Of a DNA stretch of 64,000 nt, positions 57,378-64,000 are shown one piece after another. Numbering within the stretch: position 1 is the stretch's first letter; each line of letters starts with the position of its first letter. Source of the DNA: CAVVZJ01 sp963752755 (GTDB lineage Bacteria; Planctomycetota; Planctomycetia; Isosphaerales; Isosphaeraceae); the NCBI GenBank assembly GCA_963752755.1, contig CAVVZJ010000006.1:62001-126000 (forward strand). Reading direction: 5' to 3'. The notes below the pieces were generated by a model. The model saw nothing but the letters and a program-made list of their open reading frames with translations. It did no database searches and was not told where the DNA came from. The translations under genes and the position numbers were made by a program.

Positions 57378-58560
57378 ATGCCGCACCATCCCGAACCCTT
57401 CTACCGGCCGTCCCGCAAGCTCTGGTACGTCCAGATCGGGAAGAAGCAGATCAACCTCGGCCGGGACGAGAAGGAGGCGTGGCGCAAGTACCATGCCCTC
57501 ATGGCGGAGGCCGGCAAGGAGCCGCCGAAACCCGCCGCCGAGACCTCGCTGGCCGTGGTCGTCGTGGACCTGTTCCTCGATTGGGTCCAGCGGCACAAGT
57601 CGGGGCGGACCTACGAATGGTACCGCCGGCACCTGACGAACTTCGCCAGGGGCATCGACCGTGCGCTGCCGACGGCGAAGCTCCGTCCGCACCACGTCAC
57701 CGGCATCTGCGACCATTCCGGCTGGTCCGACACCACCAAGAACGGCTTCTGCCGGGCGGTGCAGCGTGCCTTCCGCTGGGCGGAGCGGCAGGGGCACATC
57801 GAGCGATCACCGCTGCCGGAGGTGGAGAAGCCGCAGCCGCAGGACCGCGACCTCGTGATCACCCAGGAGGAGTACGAGCGTGTCATCGCGGTCACCCGGA
57901 GCCCGTTTCGCGAGCTGCTGGTGATGGCGTGGGAGACGGGCGCGCGGCCGCGGGAGCTGGTGGCGATCGAGGCCCGGCACCTCGACTTCGAGCACGGCCG
58001 CATCGTCTTCCCGGTGAAGGAGTCCAAGGGCAAGAAGCTGCCGAGGGTGGTCTACCTCACCGACCCGGCGATGGAGCTGGCGAGGAAGCTGGCGGGGGAG
58101 CACCCCAGGGGCGCCATCTTCCGCAACGCCGACGGCAACCCCTAGACGCGATACGCGATCAACTGCGCGTTCATCCGCGTGCAGGTGGCCTTCGGCAGGC
58201 AGGCGCTCCTGGAGGAGGGCCGCGCCGTCCCGAAGCTCCCGCGATTCCGGAGTTCGAAGGTGGATCCCTCGAAGCTCGCGGCGGCACGCGCGGAGCAGAA
58301 GCGGCTCCTGGTCGAGCGGCGGAAGGAGATCAACCGGCTCGCGCGGGAGCGCGGCAAGAAGCTCCACCTCGGTGCGTTCCGCAAGAGCTTCGCCACCGAG
58401 GCCCTGAAGCGCGGCGTGGACCCGATCACCGCCGCCCACCTGCTCGGGCACTCGAACCCGGCGATGCTCGCGAAGGTGTACGCACGGCTGGCGCAGGACC
58501 CGGCCTATCTCCGCGAGCAGGCGAAGAAGGCGACGGGGAAGTATGGCATCCGTGCCCTAG
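57378..58560 (+). pseudogene. tyrosine recombinase (integrase) with internal amber stop
   Basis: The N-terminal part (MPHHPEPFYRPSRKLWYVQI, AVVVVDLFLDWVQRHKSGRT) holds the arm-type and core-binding regions. The catalytic domain has the first Arg in WETGARPRELVAI, Lys in SKGKKLPRVVYL, the box II equivalent LGAFRKSFATEAL (Arg present, usual His replaced) and LLGHSNPAMLAKVYARL (His and Tyr). A TAG at 58143-58145 interrupts the frame after NADGNP; the same frame continues TRYAINCAF, so TGG to TAG is likely. The 3' end is approximate, since the open frame then runs antisense to the excisionase gene. It sits next to the split tRNA-Asp and is the probable integrase of this mobile region. Confidence 0.8.
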
Positions 58561-58778
58561 AGATCCAGGTGCTTGAGCCTCACGCGGGGCAACGGCGCCG
58601 GCACCTCGGGCGGCACCCACTCCGTCGCGCGGATGTAGTCCCGGATCGCCTCCTCGCCCACCCGCCAGGTGCCGCGACCCATCCCGCGACGGCCCCCGCG
58701 AAGCCTCCCGCTTTGCAGGAGCGCGTAGCAGAGGCTGACGCTGATCTCCAGCCGCTCGGCCGCCTCCTTCACCGTCAT
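58557..58778 (-). CDS. helix-turn-helix excisionase-like DNA-binding protein
   Basis: 73 residues: MTVKEAAERLEISVSLCYAL, then LQSGRLRGGRRGMGRGTWRV and EEAIRDYIRATEW. This is the MerR/Xis-like 'helix-turn-helix domain 17' pattern in which a winged HTH reads DNA near attachment sites. It converges on the integrase gene, a common arrangement for recombination directionality factors. ATG 58778 is preceded by GGGGGG. Confidence 0.8.
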   Translation of the reverse strand: MTVKEAAERLEISVSLCYALLQSGRLRGGRRGMGRGTWRVGEEAIRDYIRATEWVPPEVPAPLPRVRLKHLDL

Positions 58779-58826
58779 GGGCACCCCCCGGAAAGAGGAT
58801 GGCGCCTCCCTCGCCGGATGTCGTCC

Positions 58827-59009
58827 TTACTTCGCCTCGATAACCTTCCCGTTCGTGTTGCCGTCGCACTTCAGCCGGAGCCTCCGCTTCAAATCGGGGA
58901 AGCAGAAAAAGCCGGTGAACGATCGATCATTCGTCTCGACCTCCACGCCCTCCTTCTCCTTGTTGCACCACTTGCAAACACCTTCACCGTAGTGCTTGAT
59001 CGTGACCAT
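58827..59009 (-). CDS. small CxxC protein, hypothetical
   Basis: 60 residues: MVTIKHYGEGVCKWCNKEKE, then GVEVETNDRSFTGFFCFPDL and a basic tail. A CxxC pair plus a later Cys suggest a zinc-binding knuckle. GGGGAG lies 8 bp before the ATG. It is cargo of the mobile region, just before the IS3 element. Function unknown. Confidence 0.55.
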   Translation of the reverse strand: MVTIKHYGEGVCKWCNKEKEGVEVETNDRSFTGFFCFPDLKRRLRLKCDGNTNGKVIEAK

Positions 59010-59139
59010 CGGCCTACTCCCCTCAATTGGCGAGCACCGCCTCGCGGATGCTCGCGGTGATGTCCACGTGTAGTGCCTCAGCCGAAACTGGAACGCTCCG
59101 CCGGTTGGGTTAGTATGGACCCCATCGGAGGCACCTTCC

Positions 59140-59508
59140 ATGAGTCAGACCCGCAGGCACTTCACTCCCGATCAGAAGGCCCAGATCGTTCGACGCCACC
59201 TCATCGGCAAGGAGCCGATCTCCGACCTGGCCGATGAATTCGGCCTCCAGCCCAGCCAAATCCACAACTGGATCAAGCTCGTCCTCGACCAGGCCGCCAA
59301 GGCGTTCCAGCACGGACCCGGACGGCCCCCGCGCGTCGAGCCGCTCAAGGACCGCAAGATCGAGCACCTCCAGTCCAAGCTCGTTCAGAAGAACGAGGTC
59401 ATCGCGGAACTCATGGAGGAACATGTCAAACTAAAAAAAGAACTTGGGGAACCCGGAATGGAGCCTGGGTTCCCCATGACACCCGCGACCAGATCGTCGA
59501 TTTCGTGA
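59140..59508 (+). CDS. IS3-family transposase OrfA
   Basis: 122 residues. The HTH part is RRHFTPDQKAQIVRRHLIGK, then EPISDLADEFGLQPSQIHNW, followed by a leucine-zipper-like coiled coil (DRKIEHLQSKLVQKNEVIAE, LMEEHVKLKKELG). It binds the IS ends. GGAGG stands before the ATG. Near its 3' end it contains a slippery A7 run for -1 frameshifting into OrfB. Confidence 0.9.
   Translation: MSQTRRHFTPDQKAQIVRRHLIGKEPISDLADEFGLQPSQIHNWIKLVLDQAAKAFQHGPGRPPRVEPLKDRKIEHLQSKLVQKNEVIAELMEEHVKLKKELGEPGMEPGFPMTPATRSSIS
59431..59475 (+). promoter_or_regulatory. programmed -1 ribosomal frameshift signal
   Basis: The zero frame reads CTA AAA AAA GAA, giving the slippery heptamer A AAA AAA followed by G (59433-59440). 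Six nt later, GGGGAACCC (59446-59454) pairs perfectly with GGGTTCCCC (59467-59475), a 9-bp stem with a 12-nt loop. The -1 frame after the slip is open into OrfB (GAWVPHDTRDQIVDFVNRWT). This is the standard way IS3 elements make the OrfAB fusion transposase. Confidence 0.8.
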
Positions 59509-60307
59509 ACCGCTGGACCGAACGCACCGAGTTGCCCGCCCGGCGGCTGCTGGGCTGGCTCGGCCTGGGCACCAGCAAGTTCCACGATTGGAAACATCGC
59601 TACGGCAAGGTCAACGAGCACAACGGCAAAGTGCCCCGCGACTGGTGGCTGCACGACTGGGAGAAGCAGGCCAGCCTCGACTACCACGAGCGGCATCCCC
59701 TGGAAGGCTATCGCCGGTTGACCTTCATGATGCTCGACGACGACGTGGTGGCGACCAGCCCGGCGAGCGTCTATCGGGTGCTCAAAGCCGCGGGCCGGCT
59801 CGACCGGCGGTCGTTCTCACCGTCGAAGAAGGGGACGGGCTTCGTGCAGCCACTGGCGGCCCACGAGCACTGGCATGGGGATGTTTCGTACATCAACGTC
59901 GGCGGCACCTTCGATTACCTCACCAGCGTGCTCGACGGCTTCAGCCGGGCGATCGTGCACTGGGAGATCCGCGAATCGATGACCGAACGCGACGTGGAGA
60001 CGATCGTGCAGCGCGGCCTGGAACGCTACCCGGACAAGAAGCCGCGGATCATCAGCGACAACGGCCCGCAGTTCATCGCGCGGGACTTCAAGGAATTCAT
60101 CCGCGTGGCGGGGATCACGCACGTGCGGACCAGTCCGTACGACCCCCAATCCAACGGCAAGCTGGAACGTTGGCACGGCCGCTTGAAGCGGGAATGCGTT
60201 CGTCCCGCGGCGCCCGGTTCGCGGGAGGAGGCCCGGCGTCTGATTTCGTCGTATGTTGATTACTATAATACCGTGCGTTTGCATAGCGCGTTGGGCTATG
60301 TGACGCC
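59505..60307 (+). pseudogene. IS3-family transposase OrfB, 5' part (C-terminus displaced to 61574-61687)
   Basis: A DDE integrase-fold transposase. The first Asp is in HWHGDVSYINVG, the second in IISDNGPQFIARDF, and Glu in NGKLERWHGRLKREC. The reading frame runs on into the ISAs1 element as PRETASYLMS and stops at 60338. The true continuation, MDKLAGLDATIFAERDRKLE, then EARETRRRLRRASREVA, is found after the ISAs1 element. Removing it with one copy of the 10-bp duplication restores GYVTPMDKLAG in frame. As it stands the transposase is disrupted. Confidence 0.88.
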
Positions 60308-61563
60308 CAGGGAAACGGCATCTTATCTCATGTCTTGAACAGGACTTTCTCCCGGTACTCCTCACTCAAGGCACCCTTCAGCCGCTTGGTCCCGATCCCA
60401 CGTCGGCACCCGCTCTCACGCTTCAGTAAACCAAGGGCGAACCGCCGGATCACACTCACGTTCGCCGCCGCGTGGCCCGTTCGCACCCGAGACTCATCCT
60501 CCCGGAAGCTCACATCCAGTTGCCAATGCAGTTGATTCTCGATACTCCAATGGCCCCGCACGGCCTCGGCGAACTCCTTCGCCGACAACCCCCGGCTCAG
60601 GATGTAGTACCGCCCCTCCAGGCTGGTTCGCCCCCGGGAATCCGTTGGCTCCGAGAACGTCACGCCCACGGCACACAGGTCCTGCCACAGGCCCTCCGGA
60701 TCGACCCCCTCCGGGGCTGGGAAGACCGCAGAGGTGCGGACCTCCCGACGACCGTGCCCCTTCTCGTCGGTCCGATGCTCATCGATCCGCTCGGCATCCT
60801 GCTCCAGGCCCTCGTCGATGGCCTCGCGGACCTGAGCCTAGAGCGTCGGCTGGTTCTCCTTGACGGCCAACACGTCGTCGCCGCCGCGTTCCCGAACCTT
60901 CGCAGCGATCGCCTTCTGGCAGCCCATGGCGTCGATCGTCACCACCGCTCCGGAGAGTTCCAGCAACCCCAGTAACTCGGGGATCGCCGTGATCTCGTTG
61001 GACTTCTCGTCCACGACCACCTGGCCCAGCGACAGCTTGTTCTCGGTCGCCCAGGCCGAGACCATGTGGATCGCCGCCTTGCCGTCCTGCCGGTTGTAGG
61101 AGCCCCCCAAGGTCTTGCCGTCGATGGCGACCAACCGCTTGGCGGTGACCTCCTGCACGGCCTGCATCCAACCCAACAGGGCCTTCTCGAAGGCCGCCGG
61201 GTCGAGCCGGGCCAGGACGCGGCGGATGGTGTCCTCGGAGGGGATGCCGGGGCTGAGGTCGAGGACGCGGGCCAGCCAGGTCCGGCGGTCGATGCCGAAC
61301 TCGTGGATGGCGGCGAAGGAGTCGGCCCCGGAGAGGACGCCGCAGACGGCGATGAAGGCGATGTTGATCAGGGGGTGCTTGCGGGTCCGCTCGACGCGGG
61401 GATCGGTGAGGTCTCGGAAGTGGTCGTGGAAGGCGGCGGGTCCGTCGCTGGGCATGATCGCGTCCATCGGGGTCGGGAGATGACACTCGTGGTGAGCCCC
61501 CGTTGTACGCCGACGAACTTCCTCCAAGCTACGTCAGATCGCTATCTTGATGCGGCGGCCCTG
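60308..61563 (-). mobile_element. ISAs1-family insertion sequence with 10-bp target duplication
   Basis: 1256 bp bounded by imperfect inverted repeats: left CAGGGAAACGGCATC, right end reverse complement CAGGGCCGCCGCATC. It is flanked on both sides by the direct repeat ATGTGACGCC (60298-60307 and 61564-61573). It inserted into the 3' part of the IS3 orfB gene. CAGGG ends and 8-10 bp duplications are usual for the ISAs1 family. Confidence 0.9.
60328..61467 (-). pseudogene. ISAs1-family transposase with internal amber stop
   Basis: The N-terminal half gives FHDHFRDLTDPRVERTRKHP, then IDRRTWLARVLDLSPGIPSE, KRLVAIDGKTLGGSYNRQDG and VTIDAMGCQKAIAAKVRERG (DDE catalytic set). TAG at 60838-60840 follows VKENQPTL, where Tyr or His is expected. 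The same frame continues AQVREAIDEGLEQDAERIDE, then GHWSIENQLHWQLDVSFRED and HAAANVSVIRRFALGLLKRE to the stop at 60328. One base change (for example TAC to TAG) explains it. The start is ATG 61467 or 61455. Confidence 0.85.
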
Positions 61564-61573
61564 ATGTGACGCC

Positions 61574-61687
61574 GATGGACAAGCTCGCCGGTCTGGACGC
61601 GACGATCTTCGCCGAGCGGGATCGCAAGCTGGAGGAGGCGCGGGAAACCCGCCGTCGCCTGCGTCGGGCGTCGCGGGAGGTTGCGTG
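61574..61687 (+). pseudogene. displaced C-terminal fragment of IS3 OrfB
   Basis: MDKLAGLDATIFAERDRKLE, then EARETRRRLRRASREVA and stop. The sequence matches the Arg-rich end typical of IS3-family OrfB proteins and joins in frame to 59505-60307 when the ISAs1 element is removed. Confidence 0.85.
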
Positions 61688-62066
61688 AGCGTCGTGGTGC
61701 GACGACAATCGGGGATAGCCTGGGCGGAGGATAGGGCTCTGCTGGGGAGCACCCCGAGCGTCGCCCCAGGGGCCAAGACCGGAGCCGGGACCAGTCGGAA
61801 ACGTCTGGTCCCGTGCTCGCTCCCGCCCTGGAAGGCTCCGGGATTGGCATCCAAGCGTCAAACCCTCGCGGCACGAGGCCGCGAAATCCGGGACAGGAGG
61901 TTCCGACCCCTCGCTTACACCAACCGGCAAGAATTCCAATTCACGCTGAACCAGCACAGCGAGGCGAGTTCTTCAGGAGTCGCCCAAACCCACGAATTCG
62001 GGAGGACGATCGCTCGGGGGTTCGTCTTTTCCGACCTTGAGTCCGTAGTTTTCTTCTTCCCGAGAC
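61688..62066. other. 380-bp stretch without a recognisable gene
   Basis: Probably includes the right end of the IS3 element near 61919. Open frames on both strands lack protein character. The part after 61920 is less GC-rich than the core genome. Confidence 0.45.
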
Positions 62067-62532
62067 TCATACCACCAGCACCCCGTTCAACTCGTCCAGC
62101 AACGGCCCCAGCTCCTCCCCGAAGAGGTCGTCCACCTTACCGAGCCCGCCCCGGAGGTTGAAGGGCACCGTGTCGAAGTCGTCCGGCTCGATGGCGAGGT
62201 TGGCGGCGATGTGGTCGCGGATCAGGGCCAGCCATTCGCGCTGCTCGTCGGTGAAGCGGCGGCCCTGGCGCTCCTGATCGGCCAGCCAGGAGGCGAAGCG
62301 GGCGGCGACCGTCTCGGCGAAGGGGACCAGCTCGCCCTCCTGATGGGTGGCGAAGCGGACGAGGGCGACGAGGTCGGTCAGGAGCCGACGAGAGCCGGCG
62401 CCGCGGACGCGGGAGGCGTCGAGGGTCTCGTAGGCGCGCGCAGAGGGCCTCGGGGGTGGCGCCGAGCGGGGGGGCCTTGATCGCCTCGGCCAGGGCCTTG
62501 ATGTCGGCGTGGCGGAGGCGGCCGGGTGGCAT
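62067..62532 (-). pseudogene. remnant of type I restriction enzyme HsdR, C-terminal end only
   Basis: The reading RLRHADIKALAEAIKAPPLG, then (after a frame break near 62430) DASRVRGAGSRRLLTDLVAL, VRFATHQEGELVPFAETVAA, FTDEQREWLALIRDHIAANL and GGLGKVDDLFGEELGPLLDE is the helical C-terminal domain of EcoEI/EcoKI-type HsdR subunits. The helicase and nuclease domains and hsdM/hsdS are absent here; upstream sequence stops matching at about 62535. It is a relic of a restriction-modification cassette inside the mobile region. Confidence 0.82.
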
Positions 62533-62707
62533 GCTACGCCGTCCACTGATATGACCCGTGATCCGCCGTAATCCTCTCTGCACAAAGACTTTGGGTCGCC
62601 GAGAGCGTTTCGGACTTTCGGAAGCCGGAATCGTTCAGGAGATTCCCGAAAACCCCAGAGAATTGGCCGTTTCTCGATGTCACACCCCTGTCACAGTGGA
62701 CGGCATA

Positions 62708-62790
62708 GGGTGGCATGCCCACGACTGCGTGGGCATGTTCGCAGCACGGTGGGCGTCCGACATGCCCACGCAGTCGTGGGCATGCCACCC
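62708..62790. repeat. perfect 30-bp inverted repeat made of two nested palindromes (REP/BIME-like)
   Basis: Arms at 62708-62737 and 62761-62790 are exact reverse complements, separated by 23 nt. Each arm is itself a hairpin: a 10-bp stem CATGCCCACG with its complement CGTGGGCATG, around a 4-nt loop. GGTGG/CCACC flanks give polarity. Similar 'GTGGGCATG' palindromes are, to my knowledge, dispersed in planctomycete genomes. It lies between the hsdR remnant and the next gene. Confidence 0.8.
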
Positions 62791-62800
62791 GGCCCTGCCA

Positions 62801-63635
62801 TTATCCCCGCCCTCCGGCCTCGCTCTTGAGGCAGTCGAGCAGGTTTCCAAGGGCTTCCCGCGTCTTTAAGACCTCCGTGTTCATTTTGAGATGAAAGTGT
62901 ACGTAAAATCTAAATAATTCAACATATTGTTCCCATCCTTCCGACTTGAGAAGCCTCTCGCGGAATTCGTAATAGCTGATGACGGAATCCTCCTGGTCCC
63001 AGACACTCTCGCCGATCAGGTCCTGCAGGTCATCGATGATCCCTGCCCCCGATCTTCCGTTCAGCTCATCGCGCACCTCCACGAGCAGCGAGACCACCTT
63101 CTTCCGCTTCGCTCTGCTAAGCTTCAACTGGCCGTGCTCCAACTCTCTCCGCACGCGCTGTGCGTATCCGAGATATCTGGCCGTCCTGTAGAGCGATATC
63201 GTGGCGCCATTCAGTTCGTGGATGCGCAGTTCTGACTTTATGCACCAGATGCGCTGTCTTGCGTGCCGCATCGGGGTCCGCTTTGAGGTTCGACAAATCC
63301 TCGATGGGCCCCGTGCTGCGGTCGAGCAGGTACAACTCGACGAAATCGCCACCCAGTGATGTCATGAGACATATGCTTCCCTTGTTGTCTTTCCAGGTAT
63401 AATTATCCCATTGAGATGCCGGAGGTTGTTTTTTGTACGTCTCGGCAAGCCCGGTTAACGTCGTTTGGAATTCTTCGGCCGCCTTGACGAGGGGCAACCA
63501 GCGGGACTGTTTCTCTTTTTCGCGCATTCGCCGCTGATCCAACCATTCCTTCAGGAGTATTCCGGCGACGCCGCCAACGAAGCCGCCGAGGAAGGAAAAC
63601 ACTATCTTAATCAAATCAGTCGTATTGCTATTCAT
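62801..63635 (-). CDS. membrane-anchored hypothetical protein, frame broken
   Basis: Starts MNSNTTDLIKIVFSFLGGFV, then GGVAGILLKEWLDQRRMREK: one N-terminal membrane helix followed by a basic coiled-coil-like stretch. A mixed region follows (SICLMTSLGGDFVELYLLDR). The frame breaks near 63235. It continues SELRIHELNGATISLYRTAR, QLKLSRAKRKKVVSLLVEVR, DLIGESVWDQEDSVISYYEF to the stop at 62801, about 278 residues. Base composition is clearly more AT-rich than the rest of the window, which supports recent acquisition. No known family is recognised. Confidence 0.6.
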
Positions 63636-64000
63636 GCCGTTGCCTGCAGAAATGTAAATCGGCCCCGTGGAGAACACCTGGGCGGGGTTACGGCCGCAGT
63701 GAGGGGATCATGCGGCAGTGCGCGTGTTGCTGTAACCGGAGTTCTTCGCGTTCATGCCGCAAGGTGGCGGGTCAGGGACCTGCCATAACCCTGATCGACA
63801 CGCCTCCAAAGCCACCCATCCAAGGCTGCGGAAAAACTTCGTATTGCTGCCGTCCAATTAATTTTCCATGTTATTGACGCACCGATGATGCGGACGAGCG
63901 ATTGTCATATCGCCTAAGCTTGCCCGTGCAGATAATAGCTCGCAAGAGTAAAGCGATCGATTTCCCGAGATTCTAGGGCAGCCGCCTGAAAAACGTCCAG
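63636..64000. other. AT-richer end of the window without a recognisable gene
   Basis: No convincing coding frame, RNA gene or repeat was seen. It should contain the promoter of the membrane-protein gene that starts at 63635, but no clear box stands out. Confidence 0.45.

Larger units (their letters stand above)
59069..61919 (+). mobile_element. IS3-family insertion sequence, interrupted by an ISAs1-family element
   Basis: Carries orfA (59140-59508) and orfB (59505-60307 continued at 61574-61687). The left end is probably TGTAGTGCCTCAGCCGAAAC at 59069. A weakly matching right end (reverse complement TGTAAGCGAGGGGTCGGAAC) lies at 61919, but no target duplication is visible and this terminus is uncertain. 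Without the inserted ISAs1 the element is about 1.6 kb, within the IS3 range. Confidence 0.7.

Noticed and set aside
58143..60840. Amber (UAG) decoding as pyrrolysine or by suppression
   Set aside because: Only two mobile-element genes show it and no supporting gene is in the window; ordinary decay or base errors explain it. It was kept only as a low-interest observation.
61813..62040. Small plus-strand open frame near the IS3 right end
   Set aside because: Pro/Arg-rich, without a ribosome site or recognisable fold, and it overlaps the probable IS terminus.

Overview
The window is GC-rich bacterial chromosome, most likely from a planctomycete of the Isosphaeraceae/Gemmatales type. The evidence is the combination of DUF1501, PSCyt1/DUF1549/DUF1553 and DUF1802 proteins, a PEP-CTERM protein, planctomycete-style secreted proteins and leucine-rich repeats. 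I read this from protein families and composition, not from a database search. Many conserved genes (serA, pxpA, hppD, hmgA, two M20/DUF1501 genes and others) are broken by single-base frame changes while their conserved sequence continues in another frame. The density of these breaks points to an unpolished draft sequence rather than mass gene decay, so most are annotated as genes with a suspected sequence error.

Layout. 1-14.4 kb: mostly minus-strand genes, comprising an AI-2E-type exporter, serA with a class V aminotransferase (probable serine synthesis), a lipoprotein, a PII-like protein, a PEP-CTERM protein, a c-type cytochrome protein, and a 5-oxoprolinase operon (pxpB, pxpA, pxpC) led by an AhpD-like gene. 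The AhpD-like gene has an in-frame UGA in its CxxC motif, followed by a SECIS-like hairpin. 14.5-25 kb: a PHP-domain protein, a rhomboid protease, gpsA, and a nucleotide-sugar/glycosyltransferase cluster. 25-45 kb: secreted and planctomycete-specific proteins, a probable D- to L-amino acid conversion operon (N-succinylamino acid racemase-like enzyme, M20 deacylase, GNAT), a DUF1549/DUF1553-DUF1501 pair, a beta-helix protein, an M20 peptidase overlapping a class III aminotransferase, and a TrkA-type protein. 45.4-51.1 kb: tyrosine/homogentisate catabolism (hppD, FAH-family hydrolase, hmgA, flavin reductase-like protein, acyl-CoA synthetase). 51.8-57 kb: a compact type VII secretion-like cassette of two WXG100-size proteins, a coiled-coil protein and a three-ATPase FtsK/EccC protein. 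57.2-64 kb: a mobile region that begins inside a tRNA-Asp gene. It holds a decayed integrase, an excisionase-like protein, an IS3-family element interrupted by an ISAs1-family element with a 10-bp target duplication, an hsdR remnant and a more AT-rich membrane-protein gene.

The most unusual signals are non-coding or recoding. One is a three-copy intergenic element (inside the pxp operon, before the LRR gene and before the type VII cassette). Two copies have a TGCTATAAT promoter-like box, a similar leader of about 170 nt, and an array of exactly seven 11-nt GCGTC-type units; the third is degenerate but keeps the seven-unit array. The other is the UGA codon with its hairpin in the AhpD-like gene. 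Smaller items are a pair of terminal-inverted-repeat elements near 9.5 and 51.2 kb, a perfect 30-bp inverted repeat made of nested palindromes at 62.7 kb, and a near-ideal programmed -1 frameshift signal in the IS3 element.
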